Source of the DNA: Fusobacterium gastrosuis
Lineage (GTDB): Bacteria; Fusobacteriota; Fusobacteriia; Fusobacteriales; Fusobacteriaceae
NCBI RefSeq assembly: GCF_900095285.1
Contig: NZ_LT607734.1
Location: 62,001-126,000 of the forward strand
Direction of reading: 5' to 3'
Length of the DNA stretch: 64,000 bases
Part shown: positions 26,324 to 34,123 of the stretch, piece by piece
How positions within the stretch are numbered: position 1 is the first letter of the stretch
How the letters are laid out: every line of letters begins with the position of its first letter
Position numbers and translations under genes: made by a program
The notes under the pieces: generated by a model
What the model was told of the DNA's origin: nothing
The model's input: only the letters and a program-made list of their open reading frames with translations
Databases searched by the model: none

Positions 26324-26584
26324 ATGGCAAATTCAAAATCAGCTAAAAAAAGAGTATTAGTTGCAGAAAGAAATAGAGTTAGAAATCAAGCAGTAAAAAC
26401 AAGAGTTAAAACTATGTCTAAAAAAGTTTTAGCTACTGTTGAAAATACAGATGTTGAAGCTGCAAAAGCAGCATTATCAGTTGCATATAAAGAACTTGAT
26501 AAAGCTGTAACAAAGGGAATTATTAAGAAAAATACTGCTTCTAGAAAAAAAGCTAGACTAGCAGCAAAAGTTAATTCTCTTTAA
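26324..26584 (+). CDS. rpsT: 30S ribosomal protein S20
   Basis: 86 residues, standard length. MANSKSAKKRVLVAERNRVRNQAVK and the C-terminal IIKKNTASRKKARLAAKVN are diagnostic. A very basic helical protein that binds 16S rRNA. TTTGGAGG lies about 10 nt before the ATG. It has its own promoter and terminator; the long leader would allow autoregulation, as is known for S20 in other bacteria. Confidence 0.97.
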   Translation: MANSKSAKKRVLVAERNRVRNQAVKTRVKTMSKKVLATVENTDVEAAKAALSVAYKELDKAVTKGIIKKNTASRKKARLAAKVNSL

Positions 26585-26600
26585 TTAAAACTTAATTGTA

Positions 26601-26634
26601 AACAAAAAGAAGTGAAATCTCACTTCTTTTTTGT
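26601..26634 (+). terminator. Terminator after rpsT
   Basis: Stem 26601-26615 with 26620-26634 (core GAAGTGA/TCACTTC, loop AATC) is followed by T-rich sequence. Confidence 0.88.
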
Positions 26635-26673
26635 TATAATATTTTTATCAAAAAAATTCAGGGGTGATTAATT

Positions 26674-27249
26674 ATGGTTTTAGATTTAATAAAAAAGAGT
26701 CGTACTCATAGACATTTTTTAGAAACATCTGTTGATGAAAAAGATATTTTAAAAATTTTATCCGCTGCTAGATATTCAGCCTCAGGAAAAAATAAACAAA
26801 TTTTAAGGTATGCTTTTACTACTGATGATTCTAAATGCAAAGAAATTTTTAAAAATATTGCTCTTGGAGGAGCATTAAAAGCAAATGAAAAGCCAACAAT
26901 AGAAGAACGCCCTCGTGCTGCTATCGTTATTGCAACAGATGATGGAACTCCGGAAGACAATTCAACATTATTTTTTAATATAGGCATAGTTTCACAAAAC
27001 ATCACTCTTACTGCAAATGATCTGGGATTTTCAACTTGCACCATAATGTCGTACAATAAAAAGGAAATTGATAAAATATTAAATCTTCCTGAAAATTATT
27101 CTTCAAAAGCAGTTATTATTTTAGGTATAGGAAAAGAAGATGTAGAAATTGTAGACATAAGAGCCAAAGATGATAGCAAATATTACAGAAAAGAAGGAAA
27201 ACACTTTGTTCCAAAAATTGTTTTAGAAGACTTAATTATTGGAAAATAA
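26674..27249 (+). CDS. Nitroreductase family flavoprotein
   Basis: 191 residues. The N-terminal SRTHRHFLETSVDEKDILKIL and ARYSASGKNKQ form the FMN-binding start of the nitroreductase fold; NITLTANDLGFSTCTIMSYN is the matching central helix. The family reduces nitro compounds, quinones or flavins with NAD(P)H. GGGGTGAT precedes the ATG. Single gene between two terminators. Confidence 0.88.
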   Translation: MVLDLIKKSRTHRHFLETSVDEKDILKILSAARYSASGKNKQILRYAFTTDDSKCKEIFKNIALGGALKANEKPTIEERPRAAIVIATDDGTPEDNSTLFFNIGIVSQNITLTANDLGFSTCTIMSYNKKEIDKILNLPENYSSKAVIILGIGKEDVEIVDIRAKDDSKYYRKEGKHFVPKIVLEDLIIGK

Positions 27250-27303
27250 ATTTGAACAAAGAAATATACACAATTTATGCTTCCCCATAAAAAGAATAAA
27301 TAA

Positions 27304-27334
27304 AAAATCCCGTTATAAAACGGGATTTTCTTTT
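27304..27334. terminator. Bidirectional terminator between nitroreductase and rplS
   Basis: An 11-bp stem AAAATCCCGTT/AACGGGATTTT (27304-27314 with 27319-27329, loop ATAA) with T-run on the right and A-run on the left lies between convergent genes. Confidence 0.88.
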
Positions 27335-27371
27335 TTTCTTTAGATATGAGTTTTCTATCTTCGGAATTAAA

Positions 27372-27719
27372 TTATCTAACTTCTTTAATTCTTGCTTTTT
27401 TAGCAGATAGCCCTCTTAAGTAGTAAAGTTTAGATCTTCTTACTTTACCAACTTTTAATACTTCAATTTTTTCAATTTTTGGTGAATTTACTGGTATTAT
27501 TCTTTCAACACCTACACCAGCTGTAACTTTTCTTATAGTGAAAGTTTTTGCTATTCCTCCACCATTTACTCTGATTACAACCCCTTCAAATAATTGAATT
27601 CTTTCTTTGTTTCCTTCTGTTACTTTGTAGTAAACACCAATAGTGTCCCCTGCTTTGAATGAAGGAATGTCACTTCTAAGATACTCTTTTTCAACTAATT
27701 CAATTAACTTTTCTTTCAT
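27372..27719 (-). CDS. rplS: 50S ribosomal protein L19
   Basis: 115 residues. [27 protein letters not shown] and the C-terminal [25 protein letters not shown] are classic L19. It sits at the subunit interface. AGGAGG is close before the ATG. Unusually it stands alone with its own promoter; in many bacteria it follows trmD-rimM. Confidence 0.96.
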   Translation of the reverse strand: MKEKLIELVEKEYLRSDIPSFKAGDTIGVYYKVTEGNKERIQLFEGVVIRVNGGGIAKTFTIRKVTAGVGVERIIPVNSPKIEKIEVLKVGKVRRSKLYYLRGLSAKKARIKEVR

Positions 27720-27785
27720 TTTTCCTCCTATAAGTATTCATTTACTTTTCTAAATAAAGCGGAATACAGAATTTTATACTTTATA

Positions 27786-27813
27786 AGTATATCATACTTT
27801 TCCTATTTGTCAA
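27786..27813 (-). promoter_or_regulatory. Promoter of rplS
   Basis: Minus strand TTGACA (27813-27808), 16 bp, TATACT (27791-27786) with extended -10 TGA, about 65 nt before the start codon. Confidence 0.72.
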
Positions 27814-27839
27814 AGAGAAATTATTTTTATTTTAAGATT

Positions 27840-28307
27840 TTACATATCTTTACAGACATCTACCCATTTTTCAAATTTTGAAGCTTTCTCTAACTCTTCT
27901 ATAGTCAATTTTACTGCACTATTAGAACTTCCACATGCTGGGTAAATTATATTAAATTTCTTCAAAGATGTATCTAAATAGACTTTTATTCCATCATTTA
28001 TTCCAAAAGGACAAACTCCTCCAACAGCATGTCCAACTAACTCTTCCACTTTTTCAAAATCTATCATTTTTGCTTTTGTAAAAAATTCAGCCTTGTATTT
28101 GCTACTATTAATTTTAGAATCACCAGAAACTACAATTAAAATTGGTTTATCTTCTATTATAAAAGCTAAAGTTTTTGCTATCTCTGCTCCATTACATCCT
28201 ATAGCTTTTGCCGCTTCTTCAACAGTCGCTGAAGACACATCAAATTCTTTTATTCTGTCTTCTAAATTATATTTTTTTAAATGTTCTTTTGCTTTTTCAA
28301 ATGCCAT
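27840..28307 (-). CDS. YbaK/EbsC family aminoacyl-tRNA deacylase
   Basis: 155 residues from the ATG at 28307, with AGGAG 6 nt upstream (a longer frame would start at TTG 28322). Conserved blocks: KTLAFIIEDKPILIVVSGDSKIN, AVGGVCPFGI and the C-terminal YPACGSSNSAVKLT. The family removes mischarged amino acids from tRNA (Cys-tRNA-Pro or Ala-tRNA-Pro), acting in trans to ProRS. A strong terminator directly precedes its ribosome site, so it depends on read-through from the long upstream operon or on an unseen promoter. Confidence 0.88.
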   Translation of the reverse strand: MAFEKAKEHLKKYNLEDRIKEFDVSSATVEEAAKAIGCNGAEIAKTLAFIIEDKPILIVVSGDSKINSSKYKAEFFTKAKMIDFEKVEELVGHAVGGVCPFGINDGIKVYLDTSLKKFNIIYPACGSSNSAVKLTIEELEKASKFEKWVDVCKDM

Positions 28308-28320
28308 TTTTTCTCCTATC

Positions 28321-28350
28321 AAAAAGAGCTTAAAACCTTAAGCTCTTTTT
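28321..28350 (-). terminator. Terminator immediately before the ybaK ribosome site
   Basis: A 13-bp stem (28321-28333 with 28338-28350, core GAGCTTAA/TTAAGCTC, four-base loop) with flanking A5/T5. In the minus direction it ends the long housekeeping operon and leaves only about 13 nt to the ybaK start. Confidence 0.88.
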
Positions 28351-28364
28351 AGTATTATATTCCT

Positions 28365-28745
28365 TTATTTTTCTTGTTCTACTTTATTTTTATTTATTTC
28401 TTCAAAAAGTTTTTCTATTTTCTTTTGTCTTTTATCAATTTCATTTATTCTTATTTCCAATGAATTTAATATCCAAAATTGGAAATGCATAGATTTACTA
28501 CTTTGTTGTAACATCCAAATTATTTTAAAAACTGCTAATATAATTATCAACAAAAGAGTTGTAGTCAGAGAAATTTCTCCCAAAAATATTCCAGTCACAA
28601 GTAAAACCAATACTATTACTGAAAATAAAGCACTTATTATTTTGTTCTGTGAGTTATTACTCCCACCTATTCTACCTATGATTTCTCTTATTTCTTCTTT
28701 ATCTTTCAAAAACTCATTAAATTCTTCTCTTAACTGGTTATTCAT
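28365..28745 (-). CDS. Small membrane protein with coiled-coil tail, unknown function
   Basis: 126 residues, not recognised. A charged N-terminal helix (about 1-35) is followed by two membrane segments (about 37-57 and 60-78) and a charged C-terminal helix with heptad-like spacing (about 95-126). Likely an inner-membrane protein with both ends in the cytoplasm. It follows nadE by about eight bases and has GGAGATATT before its ATG. No role can be inferred from neighbours. Confidence 0.72.
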   Translation of the reverse strand: MNNQLREEFNEFLKDKEEIREIIGRIGGSNNSQNKIISALFSVIVLVLLVTGIFLGEISLTTTLLLIIILAVFKIIWMLQQSSKSMHFQFWILNSLEIRINEIDKRQKKIEKLFEEINKNKVEQEK

Positions 28746-28753
28746 AATATCTC

Positions 28754-29526
28754 CTATCTATTTTTTAATTCTGCAATAAGTGGCATTCTTCTCTTATACT
28801 CACTTCTTTTCATTCTAGAAACTATATTCTCTATTAGATTCAAATCAAAACCTTCACTTTCAATTTCATCAATTGATTTTTTTCTTCTAATAATCTATAT
28901 AAAATTTTATCAGCTTCTTTATATGTAAGTCCCATTTCTTGTTCATCAGTTTGTCCTTCCCATAAATCAGCACTAGGTTTTTTCTCAATTAACGGACTAG
29001 GTACACCTAAATATCTTGATAAATCCCAAACATTTGTCTTATATAAATCTCCAATAGGATTGATAGCACAAGCTGAATCACCAAATTGTGTACTATATCC
29101 TAAAAAGATTTCAGTTTTATTTGAAGTTCCTATAACAAGAGCTCCTTCTTTTGCAGAATTATCGTATAAAATAGACATTCTTTCTCTTGCCATTTTATTT
29201 CCTTTTCTAAGCATAGTTGCATCAGGTTCATTCTTAAAATATGCATCAACCATGTCTGTTATTTCTATTACTTTAGAATTTATTTTTAAATCTTCAACCA
29301 CCATTTTAGCATGCAGCAAACTTTCAGGATTAGAAGTTTTATAAGGCATCATTATTGCTAAAATATTCTCAGCTCCTATTGCATCTCTCAAAAGATAAGC
29401 AACAAGGGCAGAATCTATTCCACCGGATAAACCTATAACAGCTTTTTTTAATCCAGTTGCTTTTATATTCTCTCTTAAAAAATTAACTAAGCTTTCATGT
29501 GTAACTTTTAAATCTAAGTTTTTCAT
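28754..29526 (-). CDS. nadE: NH3-dependent NAD+ synthetase, broken by a frameshift near the C-terminus
   Basis: Start ATG 29526 with AAGGAG at 6 nt. The ATP-pyrophosphatase P-loop [46 protein letters not shown] and [12 protein letters not shown] identify NadE, which amidates nicotinic acid adenine dinucleotide to NAD+. The reading frame as given stops at 28840 after a non-native tail. One extra A in the A7 tract (plus-strand T-run 28877-28883) would restore the natural end, ...[18 protein letters not shown]..., to the TAG at 28754, giving 257 residues. So this is a one-base loss, either a sequencing error in a homopolymer or a real mutation in a normally essential gene. Confidence 0.88.
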
Positions 29527-29545
29527 AAATATCTCCTTTAAACTT

Positions 29546-30418
29546 TTAGTATTCCATATCATCTATTCCAAATTTTCCAAGCTTTGCTGCTCTGTAATCT
29601 CTCAATAAAGTATAAGCTGCCTGTAAAATATTAAGCTCTCCACCTTTATTTAACATTGACATTCTAAGAGCAATTTTGGCTAAAATATGTTCCATTATTT
29701 CATCTCTATCTTCTTCTAAAAGTTTATATCTCTCTTTTATAATACTCCATTTCCCAAGCTCTAACACTTTTTTCAAAAATTCACAAGCTACATCTTCTAT
29801 TGGTAATATTTCATCTTTTATAGCTCCAGACATAGCAAGTTTCATTCCAACTTCTTGACTTTCAAACTTTGGCCATAAGATTCCTGGCGTGTCTAAAAGT
29901 TCTATACCTTCTTTAATTTTTACCCATTGCTTTCCTTTTGTAAACCCAGGTTTATTACCAACTCCTGCACTATTTTTTCCAACAATCCTATTTATTAATC
30001 TAGATTTACCAACATTAGGTATTCCTAAAACTATTATTCTAATATTAACTTTTTTTAAACCTTTATCCAAAAGTTTTTGTTTTCTTTCTTTTGAAACTTT
30101 TTCTATTGCAGCATAGAGCTGTTTGACATTAAAACCAGTCTCAGCACTTAGTTCTACGACTTCATCAGCTAATTTTTTATTTTTAAAATATTCCTTCCAT
30201 TTAACTAATTCCTCTTTTGAAACTAAATCTGATTTATTCAAAACAATTATTCTTTTCTTAGTTTGAGATAAATTCGCTATATCTGGATTTTTACTTGATA
30301 TTGGAATCCTTGCATCCACAATTTCCAAAACTACATCAATTAATTTCAAGTTTTCCTTAATTAAATCTTTAGTTTTTTTCATATGCCCTGGATACCAATT
30401 TATTTGTGTCATTGACAT
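29546..30418 (-). CDS. rbgA: Ribosome biogenesis GTPase RbgA (YlqF)
   Basis: 290 residues. Circularly permuted GTPase: INWYPGHM at the N-terminus, then G4 LNKSD, G1 [12 protein letters not shown] and G3 [10 protein letters not shown], with a C-terminal RNA-binding helical domain. RbgA acts late in 50S assembly. GGAG lies 10 nt before the first ATG. Followed by nadE at 19 bases. Confidence 0.95.
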   Translation of the reverse strand: MSMTQINWYPGHMKKTKDLIKENLKLIDVVLEIVDARIPISSKNPDIANLSQTKKRIIVLNKSDLVSKEELVKWKEYFKNKKLADEVVELSAETGFNVKQLYAAIEKVSKERKQKLLDKGLKKVNIRIIVLGIPNVGKSRLINRIVGKNSAGVGNKPGFTKGKQWVKIKEGIELLDTPGILWPKFESQEVGMKLAMSGAIKDEILPIEDVACEFLKKVLELGKWSIIKERYKLLEEDRDEIMEHILAKIALRMSMLNKGGELNILQAAYTLLRDYRAAKLGKFGIDDMEY

Positions 30419-30434
30419 TGTATTAATTCTCCTT

Positions 30435-31100
30435 CTATTCAGTTGGTTTTATTATAAGAACTATCTCCCCTTTTATAGGATTTTTTTCTAACCTTTCTAT
30501 TAACTCCTTAGTAGTCCCTCTTAAAACTTCCTCATATATTTTTGTTATCTCTCTTATAATAACAACTTCTCTTTCACCCATATAAGTTTCAATATCTTTT
30601 AAAGTTTTCTCTATTCTAAATGGTGATTCATAAATCACTATTGCTCTTTCCGTTTCCTGAGCCAGTTCCTTGAAAAGTGTCTGTCTTCCTTTTTTCTTTG
30701 GTAAAAACCCCTCAAAAGCAAATCTTCTCATATTAACTCCAGATATTGAGGCAGCAGAGGTTAAAGCACTTGCTCCGGGTATAGCTATAACTTTTATTCC
30801 TTCTTTATGAGTTTCATCAACAAGCTCATAACCTGGGTCTGAAATACAAGGAGTTCCTGCATCTGTAACTAAAGCCACATTTTTATCTTCTTTTAATATA
30901 TTAATAATATTAGGAATCTGATGTTGTTTAGTATGCTCATCATATCTGTAAACAGTATTTTTTATTTCATAATGATCTAAAAGTTTTTTAGTGACTCTTG
31001 TATCTTCAGCAAAAATATAATCTACTTCTTTTAATATTCTTATAGCTCTAAAAGTCATGTCTTCTAAATTTCCTATCGGTGTTGCTACTATATATAACAT
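30435..31100 (-). CDS. rsmI: 16S rRNA (cytidine(1402)-2'-O)-methyltransferase, short form
   Basis: 221 residues. The tetrapyrrole-methylase fold signature is complete: LYIVATPIGNLEDMTFRA, FAEDTRVTKKLL, LVTDAGTPCISDPGYELV, PGASALTSA and YESPFRI. Most RsmI proteins are about 280-290 residues; this one ends after GEIVLIIKP and lacks the C-terminal HTH-like domain. Its ATG follows the stop of the protease gene with no gap, so translation is coupled. Confidence 0.93.
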   Translation of the reverse strand: MLYIVATPIGNLEDMTFRAIRILKEVDYIFAEDTRVTKKLLDHYEIKNTVYRYDEHTKQHQIPNIINILKEDKNVALVTDAGTPCISDPGYELVDETHKEGIKVIAIPGASALTSAASISGVNMRRFAFEGFLPKKKGRQTLFKELAQETERAIVIYESPFRIEKTLKDIETYMGEREVVIIREITKIYEEVLRGTTKELIERLEKNPIKGEIVLIIKPTE

Positions 31101-32477
31101 CTATTTTCCCTCTTTCAAAAGCATACCTTTCAATACACCTTTTCCTACTTCAAGTTGTATATCCTTATGTTTATCAACTTCTTCAGCTGCTTTTTCACCT
31201 TTTATTTCTTTTATTCTCTCTTTTTTATTATTTTTTTCTTCTTTTTCATCTACATTTGTGATACTTCCTTCAGAAATTAAGTAATAATCTTTATCTTCAA
31301 CTTTTACATCTGGTTCTATTCCAGTTCCGTTTATAGATATTCCCTTAGGTGTATAATATTTTGCTGTTGTTATTTTTATTCCATCACCATCAGGTAATGG
31401 TAACAAAGTTTGTACACTTCCTTTTCCAAAACTTTTTTCTCCTACCAATATCGCTCTCTTGTGATCTTTTAATGCTCCTGCTACTATTTCTGAAGCTGAT
31501 GCACTTCCTCCATTTATAAGAATAACTAATGGGAAAGAACCGAAATATTTTCCTTCTCTACTATAAAAGATTTCTTCTCCCTTTTTAGGTCTTGTACTAA
31601 CTACCTTTCCTTTTTCCAAAAATAATGAAGCAACTTTTATAGCTTGTGTTAATTCTCCACCTGGATTACTTCTTAAATCAAATATTAAAGCTTTCATTCC
31701 CTTATTTTTTAAATCATCAAGTGCTTTTTCTAAATCCTTATTAACATCTGTCCCAAATTGAGTAAGTCTTAAATATCCAAGATTATCCTCAAGCATTTTA
31801 TGTTTTACATATTTTAATTCAATTTCTTCTCTCTTTAATTCAAATTCTTTTGTTGTGTTATTAATTTCTCTGAATACTGTTACCTTTACTGTTGTATCTT
31901 TTTTTCCTTTTAATTTCTTTACACTCTCTTCGCTTGTAAGACTATATACAGATTTTCCATTTATCTCTGTAATTTTATCTCTAGGCTTAATCCCTGCTTT
32001 ATATGCAGGCCCATCTTCTATTGGTGAAACCACTATTAATGGCTCATTTACTTTTTTTTGTATAACCATTCCAACACCAACATACTTACCTTTTATATCT
32101 TCTTGAAATTCTTTCATTTCTTTTTTAGTAAAATAACTAGAGTGTGGATCATCTAAAGACTCTATCATTCCTTTCAATGCCCCTTGCATCAAAGTTTTTC
32201 TTGTTACTTCTTTAATTTCTTCTTTTTTATTAACTTCTTCTTCCTCAAGGCTTCCCTTTTCTGCTTCTTTATTTTTTTCAGCTTCTTTTTTATCTTTTGC
32301 CTTTTTTGCATCCGAATTTTCTACATATCGATCTTGTACTAAATCCATAATATCTGAAATTTCTTTCAGTTCTCTTAAATTATATAAAAATCCAGTTCTA
32401 TTATTTTCCGTTGCAAATGAAAAACTAAAAATTACTAACATCAATGCAAAAATTACCCGCTTAAAATAAATTTTCAT
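31101..32477 (-). CDS. ctpA: S41 family C-terminal processing protease
   Basis: 458 residues. Signal peptide (1-22), then a Lys/Glu-rich insertion (about 56-92), a PDZ domain (about 130-205) and the S41 catalytic domain. The catalytic Ser lies in GGSASASEIVAGA (323-335) and the general-base Lys352 in FGKGSVQT. A charged tail of about 60 residues follows. Such periplasmic proteases trim or degrade exported proteins and peptidoglycan enzymes. The K/E-rich insert is unusual for the family. Confidence 0.92.
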   Translation of the reverse strand: MKIYFKRVIFALMLVIFSFSFATENNRTGFLYNLRELKEISDIMDLVQDRYVENSDAKKAKDKKEAEKNKEAEKGSLEEEEVNKKEEIKEVTRKTLMQGALKGMIESLDDPHSSYFTKKEMKEFQEDIKGKYVGVGMVIQKKVNEPLIVVSPIEDGPAYKAGIKPRDKITEINGKSVYSLTSEESVKKLKGKKDTTVKVTVFREINNTTKEFELKREEIELKYVKHKMLEDNLGYLRLTQFGTDVNKDLEKALDDLKNKGMKALIFDLRSNPGGELTQAIKVASLFLEKGKVVSTRPKKGEEIFYSREGKYFGSFPLVILINGGSASASEIVAGALKDHKRAILVGEKSFGKGSVQTLLPLPDGDGIKITTAKYYTPKGISINGTGIEPDVKVEDKDYYLISEGSITNVDEKEEKNNKKERIKEIKGEKAAEEVDKHKDIQLEVGKGVLKGMLLKEGK

Positions 32478-32487
32478 CTACTTCCTC

Positions 32488-33321
32488 CTAGTTATTGTGT
32501 TTATTATGTTCATTCTCATCAATTATTAAATTTTCCAATAACTCTTTTATACTCTTAACTTTATATTCAATATTAACAGAAAATTCCGCTAAATATTCTA
32601 TATTCCCCTTTGATCCTCTTATAGGAGAAACTGTTATATTTTTTAAGTATACTCCCTTTGTTTCAAAGTCATTTACTATTTCTTCTATGATATTTTTTTG
32701 TTCATTTATGTCTTTAACAATCCCTTTTTCTAAGAACTCTCTACTTACTTCAAACTGTGGTTTAATAAGAAATATTCCTACACTATCATTTCTCATAAAT
32801 TTTTTTAAATTTAAAATAACCTTTTTTATTGAAATAAAAGAAATATCCATAACCAAAATATCAGGTTTTTCATTATCTATATCAATAAATTCTAAATCAT
32901 TTATATGCTTATTTTCTATACTTTTTATCTGTATATTATTTCTTAATTTCCAATCGAGTTGATTTGTTCCTACATCAATAGCATACACAAACTTTGCTCC
33001 ATTTTGTAATGCACAATCAGTAAAACCTCCAGTTGATGCTCCAATATCTAAAACCATTTTATCCTTAAAATCTATTTTAAATTCTTTTATTGCCTTTTCT
33101 AATTTTAAACCGCCACGACTTACATACGGGCAATCTCGCTGCTTTACTCTAATAGATTTTATTTTGTTTATTTCTATTATTTCTCCAGGTTTCTCTTTTT
33201 TTATTTCATTTATAAGAACATTCCCTGCCATAATATTTCTTTTGGCTAAATCTAAACTCTCATAATATTCATTTTCAACTAAATATTCATCTAATCTTAA
33301 TTTATTTTTCAAAGACTTCAT
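32488..33321 (-). CDS. tlyA: TlyA family rRNA 2'-O-methyltransferase
   Basis: 277 residues. An N-terminal S4 RNA-binding domain (RLDEYLVENEYYESLDLAKRN) leads to an FtsJ-like methyltransferase: VSRGGLKLEKA, the SAM motif VLDIGASTGGFTDC, DISFISI, and LIKPQFE. The K-D-K-E catalytic set appears present. Known TlyA enzymes methylate C1920 of 23S and sometimes C1409 of 16S rRNA; older annotations call it haemolysin. The start overlaps the upstream HD-domain gene by 20 bases. Confidence 0.93.
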   Translation of the reverse strand: MKSLKNKLRLDEYLVENEYYESLDLAKRNIMAGNVLINEIKKEKPGEIIEINKIKSIRVKQRDCPYVSRGGLKLEKAIKEFKIDFKDKMVLDIGASTGGFTDCALQNGAKFVYAIDVGTNQLDWKLRNNIQIKSIENKHINDLEFIDIDNEKPDILVMDISFISIKKVILNLKKFMRNDSVGIFLIKPQFEVSREFLEKGIVKDINEQKNIIEEIVNDFETKGVYLKNITVSPIRGSKGNIEYLAEFSVNIEYKVKSIKELLENLIIDENEHNKHNN

Positions 33322-34123
33322 TATCTTTCATATACTCCATAAGTGAATTTTGCATTATTAAATTATAAAACCCTTTTTCATCTACTAATTTTTTCAATTT
33401 TTTTGTTTCTTCTGCTCTCAAAACAAAAAACTTATCTCCAATAGGAACTCTTCCTCTATGTTTATAAATTTTCAAAAGCTCAGCAAAAGTAGCAACTTTT
33501 ATTTCTTTTTTAGAGCGTCTTATTCTATCTTTTATTACAGTTGCTGAACATCCTAATTCTGATTCTATTTCTTCTATATTTTTCCCCTCTAAAGCCAATT
33601 TTAAAATATCGTTTGCTTGAATTGGATTTATTCTATGATATTTTGCTGATTCCATGTCAGCCACATATACAATTTCTGCTTCTTCCGTTTCAGGTTGAAT
33701 CTTTCCCCATTTTCCATGATGTGATAAAACTATGTGAATTATATTATTTTTTATGTTATCTAGTATCTTTACTCCTGCATCTTTTTCAATTAACCCCAAA
33801 ACTTCTTGAACTTCCTCAATTATATATTCTGGATTTTTCATCATCATTTGAGAATGTGACAATTCCTCATCTCTTCTTCTTATACTCGATTTACTTATGT
33901 CATGCATTATTACACCTACTGTTATAGCGAAATAATCAAGTTTTTTTGCTCCATTTTCAAAATTTTCATATTTTTCAAGAATTTTATTAATAGTAATGTT
34001 TAAAACATCATAAGTATGAGTTGATACTTTTACTCCTTGATCCTCATATAATTCAAGGTCTTTTACATCTTGAAAATTTAAAAGAGTGTCTATAAATTTA
34101 AAAACTTTAGTATTTTTCTGCAT
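33302..34123 (-). CDS. HD-domain phosphohydrolase with C-terminal helix-turn-helix-like region
   Basis: 273 residues. HD metal ligands are seen in THTYDVL, the doublet MHDISK, LSHHGKWG and YVADMESAK. The pattern HHG...WG...TEEAEIVYVADMESA resembles the HD part of YhaM/CBF1-type 3'-5' exoribonucleases, but the OB-fold part is missing. After about residue 180, IEEIESELGCSATVIKDRIRRSK looks like an HTH. Substrate unknown; RNA or nucleotide is plausible given the RNA-processing neighbours. Overlaps dxs by 17 bases and tlyA by 20. Confidence 0.82.
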   Translation of the reverse strand: MQKNTKVFKFIDTLLNFQDVKDLELYEDQGVKVSTHTYDVLNITINKILEKYENFENGAKKLDYFAITVGVIMHDISKSSIRRRDEELSHSQMMMKNPEYIIEEVQEVLGLIEKDAGVKILDNIKNNIIHIVLSHHGKWGKIQPETEEAEIVYVADMESAKYHRINPIQANDILKLALEGKNIEEIESELGCSATVIKDRIRRSKKEIKVATFAELLKIYKHRGRVPIGDKFFVLRAEETKKLKKLVDEKGFYNLIMQNSLMEYMKDNEVFEK

